The position numbers were made by a program, and so were the translations under genes. Source: Palsa-506 sp963786975 (GTDB taxonomy: Bacteria > Actinomycetota > Actinomycetes > Streptosporangiales > Streptosporangiaceae). Taken from it: a stretch of 64,000 bases of DNA. Below, one piece after another: positions 51,218 to 60,238 of the stretch. The stretch spans positions 372,001 through 436,000 of the forward strand of contig CAWBBE010000012.1 in assembly GCA_963786975.1 (NCBI GenBank), given 5' to 3'. A model generated the notes under the pieces. The model was given only the letters and a program-made list of their open reading frames with translations, made no database searches and had not been told where the DNA came from. The first letter of the stretch is position 1. The number at the start of each line of letters is the position of its first letter.

Positions 51218-52285
51218 TCAGCCGGCCAGCACGTCCGCGAGGCTGAACCGGACCGGCTCCTCCAGCTGCCCGAAGCCGCAAGAAGCGGGCTCCCGGTCCG
51301 GGCGCCAGCGGACGAACTGGGTGGTGTGCCGGAACCGGGTGCCTTCCATGTGGTCATAGCGGACCTCGACGACCCGCTCTGGCCGCAGCGGGACGAACGA
51401 GAGGTCCTTGCCGGCGTTCCACCGGCTGGTTTCCGACTCGCGCGGGTTGCGCACGCCGGCCTGCTGGCTGGCCCAGTTCCACGGATGCTCGTCGAAGGTG
51501 GTGATCAGCGGCTGCAGCTCGGCCAGCAGCTCGCGGCGGCGGGCCATCGGGAACGCGCCGATGACGCCGACGCTGGCCAGCTTTCCGGCGTCGGTATAGA
51601 GGCCGAGCAGCAGCGACCCGACGGCATCCGGCCCGCTCTTGTGCGGCCGGTAGCCGGCCACCACGCAGTCGGCCGTGCGCTCGTGCTTCACCTTGAACAT
51701 GACCCGCTTGTCCGGCTGGTACGGCCCGTCCAGCGGCTTGGCGACCAGCCCGTCGAGCCCGGCCCCCTCGAACTGCCGGAACCACTGCCCGGCCAGCTCG
51801 AAGTCGGCGGTCGCCGGGGTGAGGTAGATCGGCGGCCGGGCGGCGGCCAGCGCGTCCGCCAGGGCCGCGCGGCGCTCCGCGAAGGGCCGGCCGGTGAAGT
51901 CGGCGTCGCCGACCGCCAGCAGGTCGAACGCCACGAACGCGGCCGGCGTCTGCTCGGCCAGCAGCCTGACCCGGCTGTCGGCCGGGTGAATGCGCTGCAG
52001 CAGTGCCTCGAAGTCAAGCCGCAGCCCGTCCGCGCTCGGGATAATGATCTCCCCGTCAATCACGCACTGCTCCGGCAGGCTGGCCGTGACGGCGGCCACG
52101 AGCTCCGGGAAGTACCGGGTCATCGGCCGCTCGTTACGGCTGCCGATCTCGACCTCGGCGCCGTCCCTGAAGATGACCGACCGGAAGCCGTCCCATTTCG
52201 GCTCGTAGCTGAGCTGGCCCTGCGGGATGTCCTTGACCGGCTTGGCGAGCATCGGCGCCACCGGCGGCATCACGGGTAGGTGCAT
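51218..52285 (-). CDS. ATP-dependent DNA ligase (LigC type)
   Basis: 355 residues. Adenylation motif EPKWDGFRS with catalytic Lys30, then IGSRNERPMTRYFPE, CVIDGEIIIP, FVAFDLLAVGD, GLDGLVAKPLDGPY and MFKVKHERTADCVV, followed by an OB-fold. The size and lack of polymerase or nuclease domains fit mycobacterial LigC-like ligases, involved in DNA repair. No Ku or polymerase gene nearby. ATG 52285 is the first start before MPPVAPMLAKPV. Confidence 0.85.
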   Translation of the reverse strand: MHLPVMPPVAPMLAKPVKDIPQGQLSYEPKWDGFRSVIFRDGAEVEIGSRNERPMTRYFPELVAAVTASLPEQCVIDGEIIIPSADGLRLDFEALLQRIHPADSRVRLLAEQTPAAFVAFDLLAVGDADFTGRPFAERRAALADALAAARPPIYLTPATADFELAGQWFRQFEGAGLDGLVAKPLDGPYQPDKRVMFKVKHERTADCVVAGYRPHKSGPDAVGSLLLGLYTDAGKLASVGVIGAFPMARRRELLAELQPLITTFDEHPWNWASQQAGVRNPRESETSRWNAGKDLSFVPLRPERVVEVRYDHMEGTRFRHTTQFVRWRPDREPASCGFGQLEEPVRFSLADVLAG

Positions 52286-52915
52286 GCGTCCATGCTCGCC
52301 GGCCTTCGCCGGTGCCGCGCTCGCCCCGGCAAATGCCCGCAACGGCCCAGCCCGCAGGCGGTCCCGGCCCGGCCGGGTCAGCCGGCCGGGCGGGGCGGCA
52401 GCGGGAAGAAGCCGCCGGTGCGGTCGGCATAGGCGGCGCAGCCGGGCCAGCCTCGCTGCCGTCCCAGGCCCGCACCCGCACCGGCAGCTCGCCCCTGAGG
52501 AGCTGCCCGATGACGGGTGCGAGCAGGCCGGCGGCGCCGGCCGGCCGCGCGCAGCCGGGCGCACCCGGCCAGGGCGGCGCGGCGGGCACCCATCCGGGCC
52601 GGCCAGGGCGGCGCGGCAGGCGGCGCGCCGGGCAGCCTCGCTCGATTCCACATCTTGTGCGGTACTTCGGTCCCGCTTGGCATGCGGATTGGTGAAGTAC
52701 GTCACATCCGCCCCCCGGGTACGGCAGTTACCTCTCCTGCTGTTACCACCAGCAACTTTCCGTGGCTGACGTAGCCAGTCGAGCCGATGGAAATCAGCTG
52801 TTAACGGGGCGAATTTCGGCCTGCCGAGGCCGGGTAGTAATCTCCGGCACAGCAGTCGGCGGTGTCGCGGCCGTGGCACCTGCCCCCGGAAGGCGAGGCG
52901 CACGGAGGCCCGGCG
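52286..52915. other. Intergenic region between ligase and NCS1 permease
   Basis: 630 bases. The left half may hold a short gene remnant (see 52378-52560). The right half (52690-52880) is relatively AT-rich, with AGCTGTTAACGG near 52796, and is the likely promoter of the permease. Nothing else recognised. Confidence 0.4.
52378..52560 (-). pseudogene. Possible DUF1295/steroid-reductase-like C-terminal remnant
   Basis: The minus strand ends in WPGCAAYADRTGGFFPLPP, resembling the RPGYxxYxRRTxxFxPxPP tail of DUF1295 membrane proteins; in another frame APVIGQLLRGELPVRV may be the preceding segment. If so, only a frameshifted tail is left. Weak evidence. Confidence 0.25.
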
Positions 52916-54386
52916 ATGGCAGGGATCAGCGATCCGGCCGGCCCGGCGGCCGCCGCGGTGGCCCGCGGCACGGCAGCCGGCGGCCCGCCGATTACCTCGA
53001 TCGAGCAGCGCGGCATCGAGCACGTCCCGCAAGATGCCCGGTGGGGCGTGCCGGGCGGCCTGTTCTGGATGTGGGCCGGCGCCGTCTGGAACGTCGAGTT
53101 CGTGGTCTACGGCGCGCTGGCCGTCGTCGTGTTCGGCCTGTCCTTCGCCCAGGCCGTCCTCATTGCCCTGGTCGGGAACCTGTCCTACCTGCTGACCGGC
53201 CTGGCTAGCCTGCAGGGCCCGCAGGCGGGCACGACCACCTTCGCGATCAGCCGGGCGCCGTTCGGCCCCCGCGGCAACAAGATGCCGTCGTTCTTCAACT
53301 GGATTACCCAGGTCGGGTTCGAGATCGAGGGCATCGCGCTGATCGTCTTCGCGGCGATCCTGCTCGCGGCCAAGGCGGGCTTCACGGCCGGCTCCGCGGC
53401 CAAGGTGATCTTCATCATCCTCGCGGTGGCGATCCAGGCCGCGCTGCCGCTGCTCGGGCACGCCGCCGTGCTCCGGGTGCTGAAATGGCTGGCGATCCCG
53501 TTCGTGGTGCTGTTCGCGGTGATGGCGGCGCTCACCGCCTCGAAGGTCAACCTGCACGTGCCGGCGCACGGCGCGAGCTGGGGCGCGATGACCATCTTCC
53601 TCGCGCTGGTCATCGCGGCCGGCGGGCTCGGCTGGACCGAGAACGCCAACGACTACTCCAGGTACCTGCCGCGGTCCACGGGCAAGAAGCAGATCGTGCT
53701 GGCCGTCGCGCTCGGCGCGGCCATCCCGTCCGCGCTGCTGGAGATCCTGGGCGCGGCCGTGGCCACCGGCGTGCCCGCCGCGACCTCGGTCAACGGCCTG
53801 ATCTCCGGTTTTGCCCGGCTGGTTCGTCGTGCCCTACCTGATCTTCGCCATCCTGCAGCTGTTCGCGATCAACACCCTGGACCTCTACTCATCCGGGGTG
53901 ACGCTGCAGAGCCTGGTGCCCAGGCTCAAGCGGGTCCATTGCGTGGCCATCGACACGGTGATCTGCGGCGCGCTGGCCGCGTACGCGGTGTTCTCGGCGG
54001 ACTTCTTCCGGCTGCTGACCGACTTCATCCTGTTCATCATCTTGTGGCTGGGCCCCTGGTGCGCGATCTACCTGGTGGACAGCTACCTGCGCCGGGACCG
54101 CTATGACCACGACGCGCTGCTGGACGAGCGCGGCGGCCGCTACTTCCGGAACGGCGGCGTGCACTGGCCGGCGATCATCGCCCAGCTGGCCGGCATGCTC
54201 GCCGCCGCGCTCTGGCTGAACGCCTACTCCCCGTACGTCGGATACCTGGCCAGCCGGCACGGCGGCCCGTTCGGCTCCGACTTCAGCGTGTTCATCGGCC
54301 TTTTCGTCGGCGGGGCCGTCTACTGGCTGCTCGCGGGCAGGGCGGTGCGGGCCGAGGGCGGCGCCACGCCGGCCCCGGCCGGATGA
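52916..54386 (+). pseudogene. NCS1-family purine/cytosine/allantoin permease, one frameshift
   Basis: About 490 residues with 12 helices. Opens ITSIEQRGIEHVPQDARWG and GLFWMWAGAVWNVEFVVYGAL, then QAGTTTFAISRAPFGPRGNK, GWTENANDYSRYLP and LDLYSSGVTLQSL, all NCS1 features. The C-terminal third is in another frame; removing one C near 53815 gives FAGWFVVPYLIF. ATG follows GGAGG. Likely brings in the base degraded by the genes that follow. Confidence 0.8.
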
Positions 54387-54511
54387 CGCCAGCCCTGGCC
54401 GGCCAGCCATCGGCGGCCCCGTTTCAGAAAAAGGTCTTGAACCGGCGCGGCATCCGGCCGGTGCGCGGAGATGGTGGCGGCCGCGCGCCGCGCGCGAGAT
54501 GGTAGGAAATC

Positions 54512-55054
54512 ATGACCGCCGCGAGAGCTGAGCAGCCCGGCGCCGGGCCGGCGCCGGGCGCCGTCTCGCTAGCCGCATTCAATGCCATGCCCGGGCCGGA
54601 CGCGGGCCGGCTGCTGCTCGCCTGCTGCGCGGCGGAACGCTGGGCCGGGCAGCTGGCCTCGGCCCGGCCGTACCGCTCCGTCACCGCCGTGCTGCGGCAA
54701 TCCGACACGGCGGTGGCCGGCCTGGCGCAAGCCGACCTGGCGCAGGCCCTGTCCGGGCATCCCAGGATCGGCGCCCGCCCGGCCTGCCGGGGCCCGGCGC
54801 AGCGGGAACAGTCCGGCGTCGACCACGCCGACCAGCAGCTGATCCGGGCGCTGGCCGAGGGCAACCGGGCGTACGAGCACCGGTTCGGCCACATCTACCT
54901 GGCCTGCGCCACCGGCCGGACCGGTGCCGGGCTGCTGGCCCTGCTGCGTGACCGGCTCGGCAACGATCCGGCGTCGGAGTGGCTCGTGGTGGCCGCCGAG
55001 CTGGCGAAGATCAATCGCATCCGGCTGGCCCGGCTGCTGGGGGAATCGGGGTGA
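54512..55054 (+). CDS. OHCU decarboxylase
   Basis: 180 residues. Converts 2-oxo-4-hydroxy-4-carboxy-5-ureidoimidazoline to S-allantoin. AFNAMPGPDAGRLLLACCAAERW, LSGHPRIGARP (active-site His), YEHRFGHIYLACATGRT and ELAKINRIRLARLLG are family motifs. Overlaps the HIU hydrolase start by GTGA. Confidence 0.85.
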   Translation: MTAARAEQPGAGPAPGAVSLAAFNAMPGPDAGRLLLACCAAERWAGQLASARPYRSVTAVLRQSDTAVAGLAQADLAQALSGHPRIGARPACRGPAQREQSGVDHADQQLIRALAEGNRAYEHRFGHIYLACATGRTGAGLLALLRDRLGNDPASEWLVVAAELAKINRIRLARLLGESG

Positions 55055-55386
55055 GCGTCATCAGCGCGATCACGACGCATGTGCTCGACACCGCGCGCGG
55101 CGTCCCGGCCGCCGGGGTGGCCGTCCGGCTGGAACGGATCACCGCCGCGGGCCCGGACGAGCTGGCCAGCGGCCGCACCGACGACGACGGGCGGGTCAGC
55201 GACCTGGGCCCGGCGGCGCTGCAGCCGGGCACCTACCGGCTGGTGTTCGACACCGGCGGTTATCTCGGCAGGCAGGCATTCTTCCCGGAGGCCGCGGTCA
55301 CGTTCCGGGTCGCCGGCCAGGCCGCGCACTACCATGTGCCGCTGCTGCTCAGCCCGTTCGGCTACTCGACCTACCGGGGGAGCTGA
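55051..55386 (+). CDS. 5-Hydroxyisourate hydrolase (transthyretin-like)
   Basis: 111 residues. ITTHVLDTARGVPAAGVAVRLE at the start and PLLLSPFGYSTYRGS at the end are the TLP signature with catalytic His, Arg and the C-terminal YRGS. Hydrolyses 5-hydroxyisourate, the uricase product, to OHCU. Two bases separate it from uricase. Confidence 0.9.
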   Translation: MSVISAITTHVLDTARGVPAAGVAVRLERITAAGPDELASGRTDDDGRVSDLGPAALQPGTYRLVFDTGGYLGRQAFFPEAAVTFRVAGQAAHYHVPLLLSPFGYSTYRGS

Positions 55387-55388
55387 CC

Positions 55389-56445
55389 ATGGTGATCGTG
55401 CTCGGACCGAACCAGTACGGCAAGGCGGAGACCCGGGTAGTGCGGATCGTCCGGGGCGGCGACCGGCACGAGATCCGCGACCTGAACGTCTCCACTTCGC
55501 TGCGCGGCGATTTCGCCGACGCGCACGTCCGCGGCGACCAGGCGCACGTGCTGCCGACCGACAGCCAGAAGAACACCTGCTTCGCCTATGCCAGGGAAAA
55601 GGGCATCGGCGAGATCGAGGACTACGCGCTGGACCTGGCCCGGCACTTCACCGCCGGCATCGAGTCGGTCCGCGCGGCCAGGATCGAGATCGACGAGTAC
55701 CGGTGGGAGCGGGCCAGCGTGGCCGGAGCCGGCCACCCGCACACGTTCGTCCGGGCCGGCCAGGACATCCGCACGACCGAGGTGACCGTGCTCGGCGGCG
55801 GGAGCGATGCCGGGAGCGGTGGCGGGAGCGGGGCCCGGGATGGTGGCGCGAGCGGTGGCGGGAGCGGGGCCCGGGATGGTGGCGCGAGCGGTGCCGGGGG
55901 CGGTGTCAGGGATGGCGGCGGGAGCGGTGCGGGGGATGGCGCGGCCGGCCCGGCGGAATGGGTGGTGTCCGGGCTGCGGGATTCTGGTGCTGCTGAAGTC
56001 GACCGGCTCGGAATTCTCCGGCTTCCTGACCGACCGCTACACCACGCTGGCGGAGACCACTGACCGCGTCATGGCGACCTCGCTGACCGCGCGCTGGCGG
56101 TACGCCAGCCGCCCGGCGAGCTGGGGCGGCACGCACGCCCGGATCCGGCAGCTGCTGATCGAGCGGTTCGCCGGCGTGCACAGCCTGGCGCTGCAGCAGA
56201 CCCTGTGGGAGATGGGCAAGGCGGTGCTCGCCGACCGCGCCGAAGTGGCGGAAATCCGGCTGTCCGCGCCGAACCGGCATCATTTCCTCGCCGACCTCAC
56301 GCCGTTCGGGCTGGACAACCCCGGTGAGGTGTTCTATGCCGCGGACCGGCCGTATGGCCTCATCCAGTGCGCGGCAGTCCGCGACGACGCGCCGCCGCCC
56401 GGGCCGTCCTGGGACTGGTTCGCCGGGTTCGGCAGCCCCGGCTGA
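55389..56445 (+). pseudogene. Urate oxidase (uricase), one frameshift and a Gly-rich insertion
   Basis: N-terminal YGKAETRVVRIVRGGDRHEIRDL and VLPTDSQKNTCFAYARE (catalytic Thr) and C-terminal LKSTGSEFSGFLTDRYTTL, PNRHHFLADLTPFG are clearly uricase. After TEVTVLGGG a Gly/Ser/Ala/Asp-rich stretch of ~50 residues from a 36-base tandem repeat interrupts the fold. The two halves lie in different frames; removing one T from GGGATTCTGGTG (about 55979-55990) gives GLRDLVLLKSTG. Coupled to the two downstream pathway enzymes. Confidence 0.8.
55800..55950. repeat. 36-base minisatellite inside uricase
   Basis: Units of GGGAGCGGGGCCCGGGATGG plus 16 bases, twice nearly identical (from ~55819 and ~55857), then degenerate copies. 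Encodes GGGSGARDGGAS-type repeats. Confidence 0.65.
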
Positions 56446-56548
56446 CCGCCGCCGCGGCCCGCCGCCGCGGCCCTGGGCCGAGGGCTGCTGGCCGGGCTGG
56501 CTGGCAGGGGTGGCTGGCGTGGGTGGCTGGGCCGGCTGACTGGCCGGT

Positions 56549-56826
56549 GGGCCCCTTCGCCTGGCGCGGCCGGCCGTTGGGGCCCGTTCGCCTGACGCGG
56601 CCGGTGGCTGGGGCCTCTTCGCCTGGCCCGGCCGGCCGTTGGGGCCTCTTCGCCTGGCGCGGCCGATCGCTGGGCTCTTCGCCTGGCGCGGCCGGTGGCT
56701 GGGGTCTTCGCCTGGCCCGGCCGGTGACCGGGGTCTTGTTCGCTGGCGCGGTCGGCCGCTGGGGGCCTGTTCGCCTGGCGCGGCTGGCCGTTGAGGTCCC
56801 GTTCGCCTAGCGCGGCCGGCTGGGCC
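56549..56826. repeat. ~31-base minisatellite, about nine units
   Basis: Imperfect tandem units around GGGCCTCTTCGCCTGGCGCG followed by GCCGGCCGTTG, 28-32 bases each, nine copies with point changes and small indels. No palindromic arms or spacers. Confidence 0.75.
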
Positions 56827-56902
56827 GACCCCCGAAGTCTCCAATCCCGGAACACTAGCAACAAGAGCCCCCACCACAACAATTCATTGAGTGATGAATT
56901 TT

Positions 56903-56948
56903 AGTGGTTAAGATTTATCCGGCGGGGACCGGACAGAACTTAACCGCT
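56903..56948. repeat. 46-base nested palindromic element, copy 2
   Basis: Outer arms AGTGGTTAAG (56903-56912) / CTTAACCGCT (56939-56948), inner arms TCCGG (56918-56922) / CCGGA (56929-56933). About 33 of 46 bases match the copy at 29683-29728, and one outer pair changes from G-C there to A-T here. Confidence 0.55.
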
Positions 56949-57077
56949 GATGCCTGGCCGCGGTGATACACCACCGAGCTGTATTTGGCTGGGGAGGGTG
57001 GTGCGGCTGAGGCGGGTGGTGCGGCGTCGGCTCGCGCCGACGGCGCCTCCGGCCCGCACGCCGCCGGCGCTCGCGGG

Positions 57078-57230
57078 CCCGGGGCTGGCTGTGCCCGCGG
57101 GGGTCCGGGCAGGCTGTGCCCGCGGGGTCCGGGCGGGCTGTGCTCGCGGGGTCCGGGCCGGCTGTGCCCGCGGGGGTCCGGGCTGGCTGTGCTCGCGGGG
57201 TCCGGGCCGGCTGTGCCCGCGGGGCCCGCG
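57078..57230. repeat. ~24-base minisatellite upstream of the AraC gene
   Basis: Six units around GGGTCCGGGCCGGCTGTGCC followed by CGCG, in multiples close to 24-28 bases. One frame reads GVRAGCAR repeats; the other strand reads collagen-like PGPRGHS repeats. Confidence 0.7.
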
Positions 57231-57335
57231 CCGCCGGCGTCAGCTGGGCCGGTCGCGCGGCGGCGGCGGCAGGGTCGCTGGCTGCGGCCGCGCCGCCGGC
57301 GCCCGCTGCTTAGCGCGCTGGGTGACAATGGGCTG

Positions 57336-58232
57336 GTGGGCGTGATCAGCGAGTACGTGCGCGGCCAGCCGGCGCCTGCGCTGCGCCAGTTCATCGCGGG
57401 CTACCAGGGCTACCGTTACGCGGGCGGCCCGCCTGCCGTGCACCGGGGGCTGCCGTCGCCCTACCTCACCCTGATCTTCACGCTCACCGAGCCGCTGACG
57501 GTGGCCGCGCATGCCGATCCGCGGCAGCCGCCCGGCAGCTTCCCGACGCTGCTCGGCGGCCTGCACGCCTCGCCGGCCCTGATCACGCACGATGGCCGGC
57601 AGTCCGGAATCCAGCTGGCACTGCGCCCGGCCGCGGCGCGGACGCTGCTCGGCTTGCCGGCCAGCGAGCTGGCCTGGATCGACGTGGACGCGGCCGCCGT
57701 GCTCGGCCCGGCCGCGGCCGAGATCCACGACCGGATCCGGGCCGCCGGCAGCTGGCCGGACCGATTCGCCGCTATCGACCAGGTCCTGCTGAGACGGCTG
57801 GCCGCCGGACCGGGGTCAGGCCCTGGGCCTGGTCCGTGGCCCGGCTCGGCGCTCGGCCCGGAGGTCGGGCTTGCCTGGCGCGAGCTGTTGCGGTCCCGCG
57901 GCCGGGTACCGGTTTCCCGGCTGGCCGCAGCGGCCGGCTGGAGCGAGCGGCACCTGCGCAGCCGGTTCCTCGCCGAGACCGGGCTTACGCCGAAGGCGGC
58001 TGCCCGGGTGATCAGATTCGACCGGGCCAGGCGGCTGATGCAGCGGCGGTGGGCTGGCGGCGAGCTGGTGCTGGCCAGGCTGGCGGCCGACTGCGGCTAC
58101 TACGACCAGGCGCACCTGGCCAGGGAGTTCCGCGCGCTGGCCGGCTGCGCGCCGAGTACCTGGCTGGCGGAGGAGTTCCGAAACGTCCAAGCCGCCGGCG
58201 CCGCCCGGGTGCCAGGCTCGCCGTATGAGTGA
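57336..58232 (+). CDS. AraC-family transcriptional regulator
   Basis: 298 residues. N-terminal ligand-like region (LTLIFTLTEPLTVAAHADP, GLHASPALITHDGRQSGIQLALRP) and C-terminal double HTH (VPVSRLAAAAGWSERHLRSRFLAETGLTPKAAARVIRFDRARRL, LARLAADCGYYDQAHLAREF). DUF6597-like N-terminus. The GTG at 57336 starts where homology begins; the frame is open far upstream only because of the repeat. Shares 8 bases with the VOC gene. Confidence 0.8.
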   Translation: MGVISEYVRGQPAPALRQFIAGYQGYRYAGGPPAVHRGLPSPYLTLIFTLTEPLTVAAHADPRQPPGSFPTLLGGLHASPALITHDGRQSGIQLALRPAAARTLLGLPASELAWIDVDAAAVLGPAAAEIHDRIRAAGSWPDRFAAIDQVLLRRLAAGPGSGPGPGPWPGSALGPEVGLAWRELLRSRGRVPVSRLAAAAGWSERHLRSRFLAETGLTPKAAARVIRFDRARRLMQRRWAGGELVLARLAADCGYYDQAHLAREFRALAGCAPSTWLAEEFRNVQAAGAARVPGSPYE

Positions 58233-58737
58233 CACAGCGACTGACCGCAACAGTGACAAGACACCGCCGCCGCAGGTCTGGCCCACCCTGCGGGCCCGCG
58301 ACGCCCGCGCGCTGATCAGGTTCCTGGTCGACGCGTTCGGCTTCGAGGAGACCGTCGTCTACGGCGAGGGGGACCGGGTTGATCACGCCCAGCTGTCCTG
58401 GCCGCCGGGCGGCGGGATCATGCTCGGCTCGATCCGCTCCGCTGACCCGGCAGACGCCACGGCGGCCGGCCGGGCAGACGCCACGGCGGCCGGCCGGGCA
58501 GACGCCACGGCCGTCGACGGCGCTGCCGATCAGTGGGGACTGCGGCCGGGCACGTTCGGCGCCTACGTCGTCACCGACGAGCCGGACAAGCTGTTCGCCC
58601 GCGCCACCGCAGCCGGCGCGGCCGTGCTCAGCGGCCTGCACGAGACGGGCTATGGCTCCAGGGACTTCGCGGTCCTGGATCCGGAAGGCAACCGCTGGTC
58701 CTTCGGCACCTACCGCGGCGAGCCGCGCGCGCGCTGA
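58225..58737 (+). CDS. VOC-family (glyoxalase-like) protein
   Basis: 170 residues. WPTLRARDARALIRFLVDAFGFEE and RDFAVLDPEGNRWSFGTY are the two VOC half-domains. Between them is an insertion of ADATAAGR repeats from a 24-base tandem repeat (~58455-58515). Common partner of AraC regulators of this type; enzyme or binding protein unknown. Confidence 0.8.
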   Translation: MSDTATDRNSDKTPPPQVWPTLRARDARALIRFLVDAFGFEETVVYGEGDRVDHAQLSWPPGGGIMLGSIRSADPADATAAGRADATAAGRADATAVDGAADQWGLRPGTFGAYVVTDEPDKLFARATAAGAAVLSGLHETGYGSRDFAVLDPEGNRWSFGTYRGEPRAR

Positions 58738-58809
58738 CCGGAGATAGGGCCGGGGCCGGTGGCATCACCGGCCCCGCGGCGGGGAGGATGAAGCCCGAGG
58801 AGCAGACTC

Positions 58810-59702
58810 GTGGACTTCATCTCAGCCGGCCAGCTGGGCCGACGCACTGGCGGCCAAGGCGGCCAGCCCGGCGGCGCTGCCGCTGGCCGGCGGCACCGAC
58901 GTGATGGTCGAGCTGAACTTCGACGCCCGCCGCCCGGACATTCTGCTCGACCTGACCAGGATCGGCGAGCTCGCGGGCTGGGACGCCGACGACGGCCGGA
59001 TCCGGCTCGGCGCGGGCATCGACCTATAGCCGGCTCATCGCGGATCTCGGCGGCAGGCTACCCGGCCTGGCGATGGCCGCCCGCACCGTCGGCTCGCCGC
59101 AGATCCGGAACCGCGGCACGGTCGGCGGCAACCTCGGCGCCGCGTCCCCGGCGGGCGACTGCCACCCGCCGCTGCTCGCGGCCGGAGCGCTGAGATCGAG
59201 GTGGCCTCGGTGCACGGCACCAGGAAGATTCCAGCCGGGGACTTCTACACCGGCGTCAAGCGGAACGCGCTGCGGCCGGACGAGCTGATCCGGGCGATCG
59301 TGATCACGCCGCGGCAGGTCCCGCAGCAGTTCAGCAAGATCGGCACCAGGAACGCGATGGTGATCGCGGTCGCGGCGTTCAGCGTGGCGCTGCACCCGGA
59401 CACGCGCACGGTCGGTACCGGCATCGGCTCGGCGGCCCCGACCCCGCGCCGCGCGCCGGACGCCGAGCGCTTCCTGGCTGCCGCCCTGGACGACGCGGGC
59501 CTGTGGGATTCCCGCGGCGACCTGCCGGAATCGGTCGCCAGCCAGTTCGGCCGAGCTGGTCCGGCAGGCGGCGGAGCCCATCGACGATGTCCGCGGCACC
59601 GCCGCCTACCGGCTGCACGCGCTTGGCGTGCTGGCCGCCCGTACCCTGACCTGGGCCTGGCACGACTACCGTCAGGACGGCCAGCGGGCCGGAAGGGGGT
59701 GA
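58810..59702 (+). pseudogene. Xanthine dehydrogenase FAD-binding subunit, four frameshifts
   Basis: Reconstructed chain: VDFIS-PASWADALAAKA, LPLAGGTDVMVELNFD, TVGSPQIRNRGTVGGNLGAASPAGD (FAD-binding), GTRKIPAGDFYTGVKRNAL, FSKIGTRNAMVIAVAA, ending LTWAWHDYRQDGQ. That is the CoxM/XdhB medium subunit. Frame changes at about 58829 (+G), 59024 (+G), 59190 (-1) and 59551 (+C). In its present form no fragment can fold. GTG 58810 follows GAGGAGCAG. Confidence 0.75.
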
Positions 59703-59709
59703 CCAGCGG

Positions 59710-60238
59710 ATGCGTATCACGATGACGGTCAACGGCGAGCCCCGGCAGGCCGACGACGTCTGGCCGGGCGAGAACCTGCTCTACGTGCTCCGTGAGCGGC
59801 TCGGCCTACCGGGCTCGAAGAACGCCTGCGAGCAGGGCGAATGCGGATCGTGCACGGTGTACCTGGACGACGTGCCCGCCTGCGCCTGCCTGGTCGCGGC
59901 CGGCCAGGCGCAAGACCGCGACATCATCACCGTCGAAGGCCTGGCCAGCGGCGGCGAGCTGCACCCGGTGCAGCAGGCATTCATCGAGGAAGGCGCGGTG
60001 CAATGCGGCTTCTGCACCCCTGGGCTGCTGGTCGCCGCGCACGACCTGCTGGCTAGCAACCCGCGGCCGTCCGACCTGGAGATCCGCGAGGCGCTGGCCG
60101 GAAATCTGTGCCGCTGCACCGGGTACGGGCAGATCCTGGCGGCCGTCCGGCTGGCCGCGGACCGGCTGGCCGGGACGGCGAACACCGGCCGGCGGCCGAC
60201 CCGGGCAGCACTCCGGCGGACCGGGAGGAGAAGCGTGA
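59710..60238 (+). CDS. Xanthine dehydrogenase 2Fe-2S subunit
   Basis: Small subunit with two clusters: CEQGECGSCTVYLDDVPAC (plant-type) and CGFCTPG ... LCRCTGYGQ (second cluster). All eight cysteines are present. The open frame runs on into the deaminase start without a stop; an extra G near 60189 would move the end to TGA 60238, overlapping the deaminase GTG, which I take as the original end. Either way the cluster domains are intact. Confidence 0.85.

Larger units (their letters stand above)
56446..57335. other. Repeat-rich intergenic region
   Basis: 890 bases between uricase and the AraC gene hold two minisatellites and the nested palindrome listed separately. An AT-rich patch (56855-56945) includes the hairpin AATTCAT/ATGAATT (56881-56887, 56894-56900). 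No convincing gene, although repeats keep frames open on both strands. Confidence 0.6.

Noticed and set aside
56549..57230. Tandem repeats as a CRISPR array
   Set aside because: Units are directly adjacent with no unique spacers, vary in length and sequence, and no cas gene is nearby.
56915..57394. Minus-strand collagen-like PGPRGHS protein
   Set aside because: The frame exists only because of the 24-base repeat; its ends are unlike coding sequence and it runs into the AraC promoter and nested palindrome.
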